From positions 76,812-140,811 of the forward strand of contig JAJVHU010000008.1 of the NCBI GenBank assembly GCA_022072505.1: a DNA stretch of 64,000 bases. Reading direction: 5' to 3'. This document shows positions 7,816 through 17,079 of the stretch, one piece after another. Position numbers and translations under genes: made by a program. This DNA is from Phycisphaerae bacterium. GTDB taxonomy: Bacteria; Planctomycetota; Phycisphaerae; UBA1845. Numbering within the stretch: position 1 is the stretch's first letter; each line of letters opens with the position of its first letter. Under the pieces are notes generated by a model, which searched no databases, was not told the origin of the DNA, and saw only the letters and a list, made by a program, of their open reading frames with translations.

Positions 7816-8037
7816 GTGGCCAAGCGAGCCGTCACACTGAAGATTCCGGGAGAGTTGTACGACCGGCTGAAGACGGTGATCGAGGGCACGGGCTTCCGCA
7901 GCGTGACCGAGTTCGCGGTTTACGTTCTTCGGGACGTGGCGGCGGGCGGGAAGCTGGAAGAAGGCAATACCGGATTCACGCCGCGCGAGGTCGAACTGGT
8001 GCGTCAGCGTCTGCGGGCGCTGGGGTACATCGAGTAG
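7816..8037 (+). CDS. Small ribbon-helix-helix (CopG/Arc-type) regulator
   Basis: This 73-residue protein reads as a ribbon-helix-helix DNA-binding protein: a beta strand (AVTLKIPGELYDRLK), a first helix, and a second helix with TGFRSVTEFAVYVLRD. The C-terminal tail FTPREVELVRQRLRALGYIE is a motif seen at the end of several unrelated small proteins. The GTG start at 7816 follows a weak AAGGG. It is monocistronic with its own promoter, and no toxin partner is visible downstream, so it is more likely a stand-alone regulator than an antitoxin. Its target is unknown; the palindrome overlapping its promoter is the obvious candidate. Confidence 0.65.
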   Translation: MAKRAVTLKIPGELYDRLKTVIEGTGFRSVTEFAVYVLRDVAAGGKLEEGNTGFTPREVELVRQRLRALGYIE

Positions 8038-8169
8038 CGTGAAGACCTCGTGAGACGCCGCCGGGCGCGGCGGCGCTGATCGTCACCTCTCCCCCGGATT
8101 CGCGGCGGATTCTCTGTCATGAACCGCAATGGCGGCTGCGCTGAAAGTGCGCGCCGTGATCGAGCGGAG

Positions 8170-8300
8170 GGATCTACGTGACGCATGTGAAGGAGCGAGA
8201 ACTCCTCCACCTCCTGGGCGACGCCGGTTTGGGTGAACCGGGGTCGCCTGATCTGAAGAGCGCAGGATGAGCGAGCCAGGCAAGCGCCTTCGAGCCGAAT
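8170..8300 (+). ncRNA. Possible structured leader RNA of the sulfate transport operon
   Basis: The region holds a strong hairpin: GGCGAC (8217-8222) pairs with GTCGCC (8243-8248), and CCGGTT (8224-8229) with AACCGG (8236-8241), around a TGGGTG loop and a single G/G mismatch. A smaller hairpin AGGAG / CTCCT precedes it at about 8191-8206. It ends just before the ribosome-binding site of the sulfate-binding-protein gene. The sequence does not match the SAM-I, SAM-II, SAM-IV or SAH riboswitch cores that I know. A riboswitch or attenuator is inferred from position and structure only. Confidence 0.4.
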
Positions 8301-8314
8301 GAAAGGGAGCGAAC

Positions 8315-9334
8315 ATGATTCATCACAGGTTTGTACGGGGGATCGTGCTTTCGGGGATTGCGGCGCTGCTGATGTGCGACAGCGGCGCGGCGCGGGCGCA
8401 GACGACGACGCTGCTGAACGTCTCGTATGACCCGACGCGGGAGTTTTACGAGGAGTACAACGAGCGCTTCGTCGAGTACTGGAAGGGCAAGACCGGCAAG
8501 ACCGTCGATATCCGGCAGTCGCACGGCGGCGCGGGGAAGCAGGCGCGGGCCGTCATCGACGGTCTCGAAGCGGATGTGGTGACGCTGGCGCTGGCGTACG
8601 ACATCGACGCGATCAGCGAGCTGGCGAAGCTGCTTCCGCCGGACTGGCAGAACCGACTTCCGCACAACAGTTGCCCGTATACGTCGACGATCGTGTTCGT
8701 GGTGCGCAAGGGCAATCCGAAAGGGGTCAAGGACTGGGACGATCTGATCAAGCCCGGCGTGTCGGTGATTACGCCGAACCCGAAGACGTCGGGCGGAGCG
8801 CGATGGAACTACCTGGCGGCGTGGGGATACGCCCTGCGGCACCACCCCAACGACGAGAACAAAGCGCGGGAATTCGTCGCGGCGATGTTCAAGAACGTGC
8901 CGGTGCTGGACACCGGGGCGCGCGGATCGACGACGACGTTCGCGCAGCGCGGGATCGGCGACGTGTTCCTGTCGTGGGAGAACGAGGCGCTGCTGGTGCT
9001 GAAGGAGTTCGGGGCGGACAAGTTCGAGATCGTGGCGCCGTCGTTGAGCATCCTCGCGGAACCGCCGGTGGCGCTGGTGGACAAGGTGGCGGAAAAGCAC
9101 GGCACACGCGACGTGGCGCAAGCCTACCTGGAATACCTTTACAGCGACGTCGGACAAGCGCTGGCGGCGAAGCATTTCTACCGCCCTCGCAATACTGAAG
9201 TGATGGCGAAGGCGGAATCGAAGTTCCCGAAAATCGAGTTGTTCACGATCGACGCTGTCTTCGGCGGGTGGCAGAAGGCGCAGAAGACGCACTTCGCGGA
9301 GGGCGGGGTGTTTGATCAGATTTGTAAGAGGTAG
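8315..9334 (+). CDS. sbp: Periplasmic sulfate-binding protein (Sbp/CysP)
   Basis: This 339-residue protein is the substrate-binding component of a sulfate/thiosulfate ABC importer. A signal peptide with an ARAQ|TT cleavage site ends near residue 29. The mature protein shows family hallmarks including [47 protein letters not shown] and [19 protein letters not shown] precedes the ATG by 5 nt. It heads an operon with cysT, cysW and cysA. Sulfate versus thiosulfate preference cannot be read from the sequence. Confidence 0.93.
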   Translation: MIHHRFVRGIVLSGIAALLMCDSGAARAQTTTLLNVSYDPTREFYEEYNERFVEYWKGKTGKTVDIRQSHGGAGKQARAVIDGLEADVVTLALAYDIDAISELAKLLPPDWQNRLPHNSCPYTSTIVFVVRKGNPKGVKDWDDLIKPGVSVITPNPKTSGGARWNYLAAWGYALRHHPNDENKAREFVAAMFKNVPVLDTGARGSTTTFAQRGIGDVFLSWENEALLVLKEFGADKFEIVAPSLSILAEPPVALVDKVAEKHGTRDVAQAYLEYLYSDVGQALAAKHFYRPRNTEVMAKAESKFPKIELFTIDAVFGGWQKAQKTHFAEGGVFDQICKR

Positions 9335-9389
9335 GGACAGAGGGACAGAGGGGCAGGGGTAGCAAGCAACAGGCGACAGGTGGGAAGCC
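9335..9389 (+). repeat. Degenerate purine repeat between sbp and cysT
   Basis: The gap holds repeats of 'gggacagagg' and 'caacaggcgacagg', a degenerate relative of the 10-bp GGCAAYA tracts of the flagellar region. As there, it starts directly after a stop codon. Confidence 0.5.
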
Positions 9390-10217
9390 GTGGCGAGAGT
9401 CAAGCGACATCGTGTATTGCCGGGGTTCGGGCTGACGTGCGGGTACACGTTGACGTACCTCGGACTCATTGTGCTGATTCCGCTGGCGACGCTGTTTCTG
9501 AAAACGTCGTCGCTGACGTGGTCGCAGTTCTGGACGACGGTGACGAGCGAGCGGGCGTTGTTCGCGTACAAGCTGACGATCGGCGCGTCGTTCCTGGCGG
9601 CGCTGGTGAATTCGGTTTTCGGTCTGATCGTGGCGTGGGCGCTGGTGCGTTACCGGTTTCCGGGCCGCGCGATCCTCGATGCGCTCGTGGATCTTCCTTT
9701 TGCCCTCCCCACCGCCGTGGCGGGTATCTCGTTGTGTGCTCTTTACGCGCCCGGCGGCTGGTTGGGGGGCATTTTGCAAAAAGCCGGCGTTCAGGCGGCG
9801 TATGCGCCGCTGGGCGTCGTGATTGCGATGGTGTTCGTGAGTCTGCCTTTCGTCGTGCGCACCGTGCAGCCGGTGCTTGCGGATCTGGACCAGGAAGTCG
9901 AGGAGGCTTCGGCGAGCCTGGGGGCGCGTCGATGGCAGACGCTGCGTCGGGTGGTGTTTCCGTCGGTGCTGCCGTCGCTGCTGACGGGATTGGCGCTGGC
10001 GTTCGGGCGGAGTCTGGGCGAGTTCGGATCGATCGTGTTCATTTCCGGGAACATGCCGGGGCGGACGGAGATCGCGTCGCTGCTGATTCTGACGCGGCTG
10101 GAGGAGTTCGACTACGCGGGGGCGACGGCGATCGCGGTGGTGATGCTGGGATTGTCGTTCGGGATGATCTTCGTGATCAACGTGCTTCAGAGTTGGAGCC
10201 GTCGTGGCGCGGTGTAG
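9390..10217 (+). CDS. cysT: Sulfate ABC transporter permease CysT (CysU)
   Basis: This 275-residue inner-membrane permease has six hydrophobic segments and the binding-protein-dependent permease signature around EVEEASASLGARRWQTLRRVVFP (EAA loop, about residues 170-195). VDLPFALPTAVAGI and GEFGSIVFISGN are typical of CysT. The start is GTG at 9390. It pairs with CysW to form the channel of the sulfate importer. It is followed by a 34-bp tandem repeat and cysW. Confidence 0.93.
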   Translation: MARVKRHRVLPGFGLTCGYTLTYLGLIVLIPLATLFLKTSSLTWSQFWTTVTSERALFAYKLTIGASFLAALVNSVFGLIVAWALVRYRFPGRAILDALVDLPFALPTAVAGISLCALYAPGGWLGGILQKAGVQAAYAPLGVVIAMVFVSLPFVVRTVQPVLADLDQEVEEASASLGARRWQTLRRVVFPSVLPSLLTGLALAFGRSLGEFGSIVFISGNMPGRTEIASLLILTRLEEFDYAGATAIAVVMLGLSFGMIFVINVLQSWSRRGAV

Positions 10218-10298
10218 GGCGGCGTTTCACGATCCTTCGCCTTGACCGGGCGGGGCGGCGATCGCAAGGGGGCGGGTGATGCCGGTGCATTGAAAGAA

Positions 10299-10390
10299 CG
10301 CTTCCTTACGGGCGCGGCTCGGTTGGGGCGTTCGCTTCCTTACGGGCGCGGCTCGGTTGGGGCGTTCGCTTCCTTACGGGCGCGGCTCGG
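10299..10390 (+). repeat. Three tandem 34-bp repeats between cysT and cysW
   Basis: The unit CGCTTCCTTACGGGCGCGGC plus TCGGTTGGGGCGTT is present exactly twice at 10299 and 10333, and a third truncated copy (24 bp) starts at 10367. The core is the reverse complement of the GAGCCGCGCCCGTCAGGAAGCG repeat found at 32356, 56144 and 63600. The tandem structure suggests local amplification of a dispersed palindromic element. It may act as mRNA structure between two importer genes. Confidence 0.85.
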
Positions 10391-10406
10391 AAAGAGGGAG
10401 ATTCGG

Positions 10407-11315
10407 ATGGCGGGGGCGGCGGGACAATTCGGGGGGACGAACAAGGCGGGCGGGCGCGTCGGGACGCGCGATCCGTTGTGGATGCGCTGGAGTCTGACGA
10501 TCGTGGCGGTCGGGTTCCTGGCGCTGATGCTGGTTCTGCCGCTGGTGATCGTGTTTGCGACGGCGTTCTCGAAAGGGTGGGCGGGGTTTGCGGCGGCGAT
10601 CGCGGAGTCGGAGTCGTGGTCGGCAATCAAGCTGACGCTGCTGGCGGCGGCGGTGAGCGTGCCGCTGAACATCGTGTTCGGCGTGGCGGCGGCGTGGGCG
10701 ATTTCGAAGTTCGAGTTTCGCGGGAAGGATCTGCTGATCACCGTGATCGATCTTCCGTTTTCGGTGTCGCCGATCATTGCGGGGATGTTGTTCGTGCTGC
10801 TCTTCGGGGCGCAGGGGTGGTTGGGACCGTGGCTGGCGGCGCGCGACATCAAGATCATTTTCGCGGTTCCCGGGATCGTGCTGGCGACGGTGTTCGTGAC
10901 GGTTCCCTTCGTGGCGCGGGAGCTGATCCCGCTGATGCAGTCGCAGGGTCGTGAAGAGGAGGAGGCGGCGTTGTCGCTGGGGGCGAGCGGTTGGCAGGCG
11001 TTCTTCCGCGTGACGATCCCGAACATCAAGTGGGGGCTCATTTACGGCGTGATTCTGTGCAACGCGCGAGCGCTGGGGGAGTTCGGCGCGGTGTCGGTGG
11101 TGTCGGGGCACATCCAGGGCGTGACGAACACGATGCCGCTTCAGATCGAGATTCTTTACAACGAGTACAAGTTTGTTCCGGCGTTTGCGATGGCGTCGCT
11201 GCTGGTGCTGATGGCGCTGCTGACGCTGGTGGTGAAGCACGGGATCGAGTGGCGGGCGGCGCGCTCGCACGCGCAGATCGTGGACGAGACGGTCGGCGCG
11301 GCGGCGACGGCGTGA
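10407..11315 (+). CDS. cysW: Sulfate ABC transporter permease CysW
   Basis: This 302-residue permease has about six membrane segments and the EAA-loop region [39 protein letters not shown] and [17 protein letters not shown] are CysW signatures. I start it at ATG 10407, which has AGAGGGAG seven bases upstream; an upstream in-frame ATG would translate the 34-bp repeats and is not credible. It forms the heterodimeric channel with CysT. Confidence 0.93.
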   Translation: MAGAAGQFGGTNKAGGRVGTRDPLWMRWSLTIVAVGFLALMLVLPLVIVFATAFSKGWAGFAAAIAESESWSAIKLTLLAAAVSVPLNIVFGVAAAWAISKFEFRGKDLLITVIDLPFSVSPIIAGMLFVLLFGAQGWLGPWLAARDIKIIFAVPGIVLATVFVTVPFVARELIPLMQSQGREEEEAALSLGASGWQAFFRVTIPNIKWGLIYGVILCNARALGEFGAVSVVSGHIQGVTNTMPLQIEILYNEYKFVPAFAMASLLVLMALLTLVVKHGIEWRAARSHAQIVDETVGAAATA

Positions 11316-11335
11316 CGCGGGCTGATTGCGACGTT

Positions 11336-11355
11336 CGCCGCGGAGATTCGCGGCG
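11336..11355 (+). other. Perfect hairpin between cysW and cysA
   Basis: CGCCGCG and CGCGGCG form a perfect 7-bp stem around GAGATT, 20 bp after the cysW stop. There is no T-run, so it is more likely an mRNA-stabilising or processing hairpin than a terminator. Confidence 0.5.
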
Positions 11356-11453
11356 GGGTCAAGAAGAGACGGGAACGAGGTCATCAACCCAGGAAGAGAA
11401 AGGCAGGACGCTAAGGGCAGGGCCCACAACGGGCGAAAGCGAGCAGAGCACAC

Positions 11454-12542
11454 ATGAGCATCGAGATTCAGGGAGTCACGAAGGTCTTCGGCGACTTCAA
11501 GGCGCTGGACCGGATCGACCTGACGGTTCCGTCGGGCGAGCTGGTGGCGCTGCTGGGGCCGTCGGGATCGGGGAAGACGACGCTGCTGCGGGTCATCGCG
11601 GGGCTGGAGTCGTCCGATGAGGGGTCGATCCTCTTCGACGGCGAGGACGCGACGACGCGGCACGTGCGTGAGCGCGGGGTCGGGTTCGTCTTTCAGCATT
11701 ACGCGTTGTTCCGGCACATGAGCGTGTTCGAGAACGTGGCGTTCGGGCTGCGCGTGCGGCCTCGGAAGCTTCGGCCGAGCCGGGAGGAAATCCGCGAGCG
11801 GGTGATGAAGCTGCTGAAGCTGGTTCAGCTTGAGCACCTGGGGAAGCGTTATCCCGGGCAGCTTTCCGGCGGTCAGCGGCAGCGCGTGGCGCTGGCGCGG
11901 GCGCTGGCGGTGGAGCCGAAGGTGCTGCTGCTGGATGAGCCGTTCGGGGCGCTGGACGCGCGGGTTCGGCAGGAACTGCGGTCGTGGTTGCGCAGGCTGC
12001 ATGATGAGATCCACGTGACCAGCGTCTTCGTGACGCACGATCAGGAGGAAGCGCTGGAGGTGGCGGACCGGGTGGTGGTGATGAGCGGAGGACGGATCGA
12101 GCAGATCGGGACTCCCGAGGAGGTCTTTCATCACCCGGCGAACGAGTTCGTCATGCACTTCCTGGGCAACGTGAACGTGTTTCACGGTCGCGTGGAGGGC
12201 GGCAAGGCCGTGTTCGGCGACGTGGCGGTCGAACACGCCGAGACGGCGACGACGGCGCGGGCGAGCGACGCCGAACCGCTCGATGATGAAGCGAAGCCCG
12301 CGAAGGTGTTCATCCGCCCGCATGAGTGGGACATCGCCGTGTACCGGAACGGCCGGCCGGCGATGGAGGCGGTGGTGATCCACGTCAACGCCGCGGGTCC
12401 GGTGGTCAAGGTCTCGCTGCTGAGCGAGTCGGGCGAACCGGTGCATGCGGAACTGCCGCTGGAGCATTACCGCTCGCTGGAATTGCGCACGGGACAGCGC
12501 GTGTATCTGTCCCCGAGAAAAGTCAAGGTTTTCTTCGACTAA
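11454..12542 (+). CDS. cysA: Sulfate ABC transporter ATPase CysA
   Basis: This 362-residue ATPase powers the sulfate importer. It has Walker [10 protein letters not shown] (about residues 35-43), the signature [15 protein letters not shown], Walker [14 protein letters not shown] and the switch histidine region [11 protein letters not shown]. The C-terminal 120 residues form a TOBE-like regulatory domain with the IRPHEWDI segment typical of CysA. Length and order after cysT and cysW are canonical. Confidence 0.95.
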   Translation: MSIEIQGVTKVFGDFKALDRIDLTVPSGELVALLGPSGSGKTTLLRVIAGLESSDEGSILFDGEDATTRHVRERGVGFVFQHYALFRHMSVFENVAFGLRVRPRKLRPSREEIRERVMKLLKLVQLEHLGKRYPGQLSGGQRQRVALARALAVEPKVLLLDEPFGALDARVRQELRSWLRRLHDEIHVTSVFVTHDQEEALEVADRVVVMSGGRIEQIGTPEEVFHHPANEFVMHFLGNVNVFHGRVEGGKAVFGDVAVEHAETATTARASDAEPLDDEAKPAKVFIRPHEWDIAVYRNGRPAMEAVVIHVNAAGPVVKVSLLSESGEPVHAELPLEHYRSLELRTGQRVYLSPRKVKVFFD

Positions 12543-12611
12543 GCCGCCGCGCGTGAAGCGTGTCTTCCGGATCGGAAGCGTCGCATCCGTCGCGGCCGGC
12601 TGGAGGACATT

Positions 12612-14105
12612 ATGTATTGGAAACGTGGACGGACGCTCGGCGGATTCCTGCTGCTGAGCGCGTTGACCTCCGGCGCATCGGAGGCGCAGGAACCCGGGGC
12701 GTCGGCGCCTCCGGACAAGGCAACCTCTGAGAAACCAGCGACGGAGTCCGCGCCAACGCCGGAACCGGCGGAGGCGGAGAAGGCGGTCGCCCCCAAGCCG
12801 AAACCGAAGAAGCCCACGAGCAAGGCGTGGGGCGCGCGGCGGGAGACCGATCCGCCCGCCTACGTCGATCCCACGACCAAGGGATTCATCGAACCTTTCG
12901 CGGACCTGGAGTGGCTGGACTTCGGTCTTGAGCACCGAACGCGCTTCGAGCATCGGGACGACGATTATCGCAAGGCGACGCTTCAGGACGACGACCCGTT
13001 TCTGATGCGCTCCCGTGTGTACATCGGGGTCAAGGAGATCTTCGATCCGCTGCGTTTCACCCTCGAGTTGCAGGATTCGCGCATCTTCGACACCGAGTAT
13101 CCTGAAGTAAACCAGGACGTCGACGAACATGACGTTCAGCAAGCCTACGCGGAGTTGTTCTTCAAGGACGCGCTCGGTCCGGGGTATCCGGTCCGCCTTC
13201 AGGCCGGTCGGATGAGCTTTGACCTGGTGAACCGCCGCCTGGTGGCGCGCAACCGATGGCGCAACACGACGAACGCCTACGACGGCTTTCGCCTCATGCT
13301 CGGAGACGCGCAATCTGACTGGCAGCTCGACATGATCGCGGTGATGCCGGTGGAGCGTCGCCTTCGTCAGCTTGACCCGAACGACGAGGAGCGCTGGTTA
13401 TACGGGATCGTGGGCGCGTGGCGCGGCTGGTCGGACGTGATCACCCTCGAGCCGTATTATTTCTACCTGAACGATCAGCGGAAGGATCCAGGGCTGGCGG
13501 ACCGCGAGATCCACACCGTCGGACTCCACGGGTTCGGTGTGTTCGGCAAGTCGGGCTTTGATTACGACTTTGACGGCGCGATCCAACTGGGGGACGACGG
13601 TCCTCGGGACCACCGCGCGTTCTTCGGCGCGGGGGAGCTGGGTTACACGTTCAAACACGACTGGAAGCCGCGGTTGTCGGCGTCGGTGGCTTACGCCTCC
13701 GGCGACCGCAACCCGGACGACAGCACGACGGAGCGCTTCGACCGGATGTTCGGCGCGGGACACTTCTGGTCTTCGACCGACTACTTCGTCCTTTCAAACA
13801 CGATCATGCCTCGATTGCGTGTTGAGTTTCGCCCGATCGAACCGTTGCGGGTGGACGCCTCCTACGGTGCGTTCTGGCTCGCCAGCGACAGTGACACGTG
13901 GGGCGCGACGCCGCGGCGCGATCGAACCGGGCGCAGCGGCGACTTTGTTGGGCAGGACATCGACCTGCGCGTGCGCTACCAGCTTCATGCGAATGCGGAG
14001 CTGGAGACGGGTTACACGCACTTCATTCCGGGATCGTTCGTCGGCAATACGGGCGACGCCGACGACAGTGACTTCTTTTATGTCGCGATGACCGTGGGGT
14101 TCTGA
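12612..14105 (+). CDS. Alginate-export-family outer-membrane porin
   Basis: This 497-residue protein reads as an outer-membrane beta-barrel of the alginate_exp (AlgE-like) type. It has a signal peptide (cleavage near residue 24, SEAQ), a Pro/Ala/Lys-rich linker to about residue 75, then alternating strands with ELQDSRIFDTEY, LQAGRMSFDLVNRRL and DGFRLMLG, which are family hallmarks. It ends in Phe, as barrel proteins do. GGAGG precedes the ATG by five bases. It lies 69 bp after cysA, so it may belong to the sulfate operon and provide an outer-membrane route. The substrate is not known; many planctomycete members of this family are annotated only by the domain. Confidence 0.8.
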   Translation: MYWKRGRTLGGFLLLSALTSGASEAQEPGASAPPDKATSEKPATESAPTPEPAEAEKAVAPKPKPKKPTSKAWGARRETDPPAYVDPTTKGFIEPFADLEWLDFGLEHRTRFEHRDDDYRKATLQDDDPFLMRSRVYIGVKEIFDPLRFTLELQDSRIFDTEYPEVNQDVDEHDVQQAYAELFFKDALGPGYPVRLQAGRMSFDLVNRRLVARNRWRNTTNAYDGFRLMLGDAQSDWQLDMIAVMPVERRLRQLDPNDEERWLYGIVGAWRGWSDVITLEPYYFYLNDQRKDPGLADREIHTVGLHGFGVFGKSGFDYDFDGAIQLGDDGPRDHRAFFGAGELGYTFKHDWKPRLSASVAYASGDRNPDDSTTERFDRMFGAGHFWSSTDYFVLSNTIMPRLRVEFRPIEPLRVDASYGAFWLASDSDTWGATPRRDRTGRSGDFVGQDIDLRVRYQLHANAELETGYTHFIPGSFVGNTGDADDSDFFYVAMTVGF

Positions 14106-14201
14106 CTCGCCGGGGCGTCGTTGTGTTCCTGGGTTTCACGCCCGCCTCGCGGGACTGTCTGCGGCGGCGGGAATGTTTTTATCTTGCAGAAGGAGCAGAG
14201 C

Positions 14202-14387
14202 ATGAAGCGGATGATGAGGTGGAGCGTGTGTGTCCTGGCCGCAGCGACGGCGCTGTCGCCGACGGGATGCACGAGCGTCGAGGACGGTTTCAACGACGGC
14301 GTCTCGGCAGGGGTGAGTGCCGTGTTCGAAACGCTGATCTCGCTGCCGATCATTCAGGCCATCGAGGGCGCGTTCCCGGCAGAGTAA
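14202..14387 (+). CDS. Small lipoprotein of unknown function
   Basis: The 61-residue product has a signal sequence ending in a lipobox-like LSPTGC (Cys at residue 23) and then a short acidic tail. AGAAGGAG lies five bases before the ATG at 14202, so I prefer this to longer starts. I do not recognise a family. It is downstream of the porin and convergent with mnmG. Confidence 0.65.
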   Translation: MKRMMRWSVCVLAAATALSPTGCTSVEDGFNDGVSAGVSAVFETLISLPIIQAIEGAFPAE

Positions 14388-14417
14388 CAGCGGACTTCGT
14401 TGTTTCCTTCCAACGCA

Positions 14418-14461
14418 GGTCCGGGAGACGCGGGGCTCAACGCCGCCCGCGTCCCCGGACC
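14418..14461. terminator. Large imperfect hairpin between convergent genes
   Basis: GGTCCGGG (14418-14425) pairs with CCCGGACC (14454-14461), and ACGCGG (14428-14433) with CCGCGT (14447-14452), leaving a 13-base loop. It sits between the stop codons of the small lipoprotein and mnmG, which converge. Both sides carry short T-containing flanks. A bidirectional terminator is the likeliest role. Confidence 0.6.
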
Positions 14462-14484
14462 GGTGTGTTTCCTCGCCCCTGTTA

Positions 14485-16374
14485 TCAAAACCTGGAAGAC
14501 CGCTGCGAAGGCGGTCGCGTCACGAAAAGCCACAACACGGTGAGGTCCGCGGCGGTGATTCCGGGGATGCGGGAGGCCTGGCCGAGGGTGGCGGGGCGGA
14601 CGCGGGCGAGGTTCTCACGGGCTTCCGCCTTGAGGTGGCCGACCCGGGCGTAGTCGAGGGATTCGGGCAGGCGCAGGTGCTCCAGTTTGCGCATGCGCTC
14701 GATGTGGCGGGTCTGGCGATCGAGGTAACCTTCATACCGGGCGCGGGTCAACACCTCCTGAAGCGCGGCGCGGTCGAAGGCGCGAGGGGGAGGATTCTCC
14801 GACCCTTGCGGCCCTGTGTCGTCCACGGCGCGCGATGCGCTGCGTGCGAGCAGGTCGGCGAAGGCTTCGACCGTGGCGTCCGGTCGGCGAAGCCAGTGCG
14901 CCAGGGGCGCGCCGTCGACGCGCCGCGAGCGCACGATCAACGCCACGTCGTCGATCGCGGCTTGCCGCGTCTGAAAGCGTCGCCAGCGCGCGTCGTCCGC
15001 CAGTCCGATCTTTCGTCCGAGCGGCGTCAGGCGCTCGTCCGCGTTGTCGCTGCGCAGGCGCAGGCGGTGCTCGGCGCGGGAGGTGAACATGCGGTAGGGT
15101 TCGTGCTGCGGTTTCGTGAGCAGGTCGTCGATCATGACGCCGAGGTAAGCCTGGTCGCGGCCCAGCACGATCGGGTCCAGCCCGCTCAACGCGCGGGCGG
15201 CATTGATGCCCGCGAGGACGCCCTGTCCGGCGGCCTCCTCATATCCGCTGGTGCCGTTGATCTGCCCCGCGAGATAAAGCCCGCGGACGCGCTTCGTCTC
15301 CAGGCTGAAGGCGGTCTGATGCGACGGAACCCAGTCGTACTCGACGGCGTACCCGTGTTGGAGGATCCTCGCGCGTTCAAGGCCGGGAACGTGGCGGATC
15401 ATCCGGTCCTGAACATCCGCGGGCAGCGACGTGCTGATTCCGTTGCAGTAAATGCGCTCGTTGTCGTAGCCCTCGGGTTCGAGGAAGAGCTGATGCCGGT
15501 CCTTGTCGGCGAAGCGGACGACCTTGTCCTCGATGCTGGGGCAGTAACGCGGGCCGCGGGACTCGATCTGCCCGGAGTACATCGGCGCCAGGTGCAGGTT
15601 TCCGCGGATCAGGTCGTGTACGTCCGAGTTGGTGTAGGTGATCCAGCATGAGACCTGCCGCTGCGGCAAGGCGTCGGTCATGAAGGAGAAAGGCGAAGGT
15701 GGATCGTCCCCGGGCTGCGGTTCCAGGCGGTCGTAATCCAGCGTGTCGCGGTGGAGTCGCGGGGGCGTTCCGGTTTTGAGTCGTCCGAGTTCGAAGCCGA
15801 GGCGCTCCAGGGCGCGGCTGACGCCGACGGCGGGAGCCTCGCCGATGCGTCCGCCTTCCGCGCGGCGCGATCCGCAGTGCATCAGTCCTCGCAGGAACGT
15901 TCCGGTCGTGAGGATGACGGCGTCGGCGCGCAGCTCACGTCCGTCAACGAGGCGTACGCCGATGATCCGCGGACGCCCGTCGAACTCGGCCGTGAGCAGG
16001 TCGTCAACGACGCCTTCGACGATGTCCAGAAGATCCGCGTCGGCGAGGAGCGCCTGCGTCGCGGCGGCGTAGGCGTCGCGGTCGCACTGGGCGCGCGGAG
16101 CCCAGACCGCCGGGCCTTTGCTGCGGTTGAGCATGCGGAACTGGATGCCGGCGCGATCGGTGGCGAGGCCCATCAAGCCCCCGAGGGCGTCGATTTCACG
16201 CACCATGTGACCCTTGCCGATGCCGCCGATCGCCGGGTTGCACGACATGCGCCCGATCGCCCGGCGGTCCATCGTGATCAGCGCCGTGGAGGCGCCGAGG
16301 CGCGATGCCGCCCAGGCGGCTTCAATCCCCGCGTGACCGCCGCCGACCACCACGATGTCGTGTTTCCGTTGCAT
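14485..16374 (-). CDS. mnmG: tRNA uridine-5-carboxymethylaminomethyl modification enzyme MnmG
   Basis: This 629-residue FAD protein (GidA) works with MnmE to modify the wobble uridine of certain tRNAs. The Rossmann motif VVVGGGHAGIEAAWAA is at residues 8-23, followed by the family signatures SCNPAIGGIGKGH and LKTGTPPRL, and GLYLAGQINGTSGYEEAA for the second FAD region. The length matches the family. It is divergent from the lipoprotein at 16458 and convergent with the small lipoprotein at 14202. MnmE is not in this window. Confidence 0.97.
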   Translation of the reverse strand: MQRKHDIVVVGGGHAGIEAAWAASRLGASTALITMDRRAIGRMSCNPAIGGIGKGHMVREIDALGGLMGLATDRAGIQFRMLNRSKGPAVWAPRAQCDRDAYAAATQALLADADLLDIVEGVVDDLLTAEFDGRPRIIGVRLVDGRELRADAVILTTGTFLRGLMHCGSRRAEGGRIGEAPAVGVSRALERLGFELGRLKTGTPPRLHRDTLDYDRLEPQPGDDPPSPFSFMTDALPQRQVSCWITYTNSDVHDLIRGNLHLAPMYSGQIESRGPRYCPSIEDKVVRFADKDRHQLFLEPEGYDNERIYCNGISTSLPADVQDRMIRHVPGLERARILQHGYAVEYDWVPSHQTAFSLETKRVRGLYLAGQINGTSGYEEAAGQGVLAGINAARALSGLDPIVLGRDQAYLGVMIDDLLTKPQHEPYRMFTSRAEHRLRLRSDNADERLTPLGRKIGLADDARWRRFQTRQAAIDDVALIVRSRRVDGAPLAHWLRRPDATVEAFADLLARSASRAVDDTGPQGSENPPPRAFDRAALQEVLTRARYEGYLDRQTRHIERMRKLEHLRLPESLDYARVGHLKAEARENLARVRPATLGQASRIPGITAADLTVLWLFVTRPPSQRSSRF

Positions 16375-16457
16375 CCAGCCGTCCGCGCGTCAACCTCTCC
16401 GCGCGGCGCCATCCTTTACCGCGCGGCGTAAGCCCTCTATGATGCCCCGAAAGACCC

Positions 16458-17060
16458 GTGAATCAAGCATTTCACAAGTCTCTCGTCCGCGCGGCCAGGC
16501 GTTTCCCGGCGTTATTGCCGATGCTCGCCGTGTTCGGTCTCGCGATCGCCTCTTGTCGCCGGGAACCGGTCAAACCCGGAGGAGATGAGGTCGTTCCGCA
16601 GACCGGCGGGGCGCCGTCGCGGGCGGAGCTGGTCTTCCCCGCGGAGTTGCGCGTCGAGGACGAGACGGTCAACGCCTTCCTGGAGCAGGCGATGCAGGTG
16701 ACCACCGGGGGCGATTACGACGTGTTCCGCACGCTGTGGGTGGCCGTGGATGAACCTTTCGCCCGGGATCAGTTCGACCGCGGCTGGCAAAGCCTGGTTC
16801 GGTTGCGGGTCGAAGTCTTGCAGAAGATTCGTGATCCGGTGGATCAGGCGATCATTTACGGGTTGTACGCGGTGGCGGAGCTGGATCCTGAGGCGCTTCC
16901 GGCGGGGGAGGAGCCTCAGCGGCGCGTCGTTCTGGAGCTGCGCCGCGAAGCCGAGGGGTGGAAGTTCGCCAACGCCCGCGACGACGTGCGACGGGCCGTG
17001 ATCGAGTTGCACCGCCGCGCCAACCCGGAGGAGGAGGTCGCGGCGAAGTCCGCGCCCTAG
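16458..17060 (+). CDS. Putative lipoprotein of unknown function
   Basis: This 200-residue protein starts at GTG 16458. It has a basic N-terminus, a hydrophobic segment and a lipobox-like AIASC with Cys at residue 33, so it is likely a lipoprotein. The mature part (residues 60-200) is a mixed alpha/beta domain with FRTLWVAVDEPFARDQFDRG. I do not recognise the family. It ends 19 bp before the ABC exporter gene, so the two are likely co-transcribed. Confidence 0.65.
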   Translation: MNQAFHKSLVRAARRFPALLPMLAVFGLAIASCRREPVKPGGDEVVPQTGGAPSRAELVFPAELRVEDETVNAFLEQAMQVTTGGDYDVFRTLWVAVDEPFARDQFDRGWQSLVRLRVEVLQKIRDPVDQAIIYGLYAVAELDPEALPAGEEPQRRVVLELRREAEGWKFANARDDVRRAVIELHRRANPEEEVAAKSAP

Positions 17061-17079
17061 CGCGACGCCACGCCGGCGG

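Noticed and set aside
7816..8037. Antitoxin of a toxin-antitoxin pair
   Set aside because: No toxin-like gene follows or precedes it; the next feature is a leader region and the sulfate operon.
8170..8300. SAM or SAH riboswitch before the sulfate operon
   Set aside because: The conserved cores of SAM-I, SAM-II, SAM-IV and SAH riboswitches, as far as I know them, are not present. Only an unclassified structured leader can be supported.
10242..10406. Longer N-terminus for CysW
   Set aside because: It would translate the 34-bp tandem repeats, and the ATG at 10407 has a good Shine-Dalgarno sequence.
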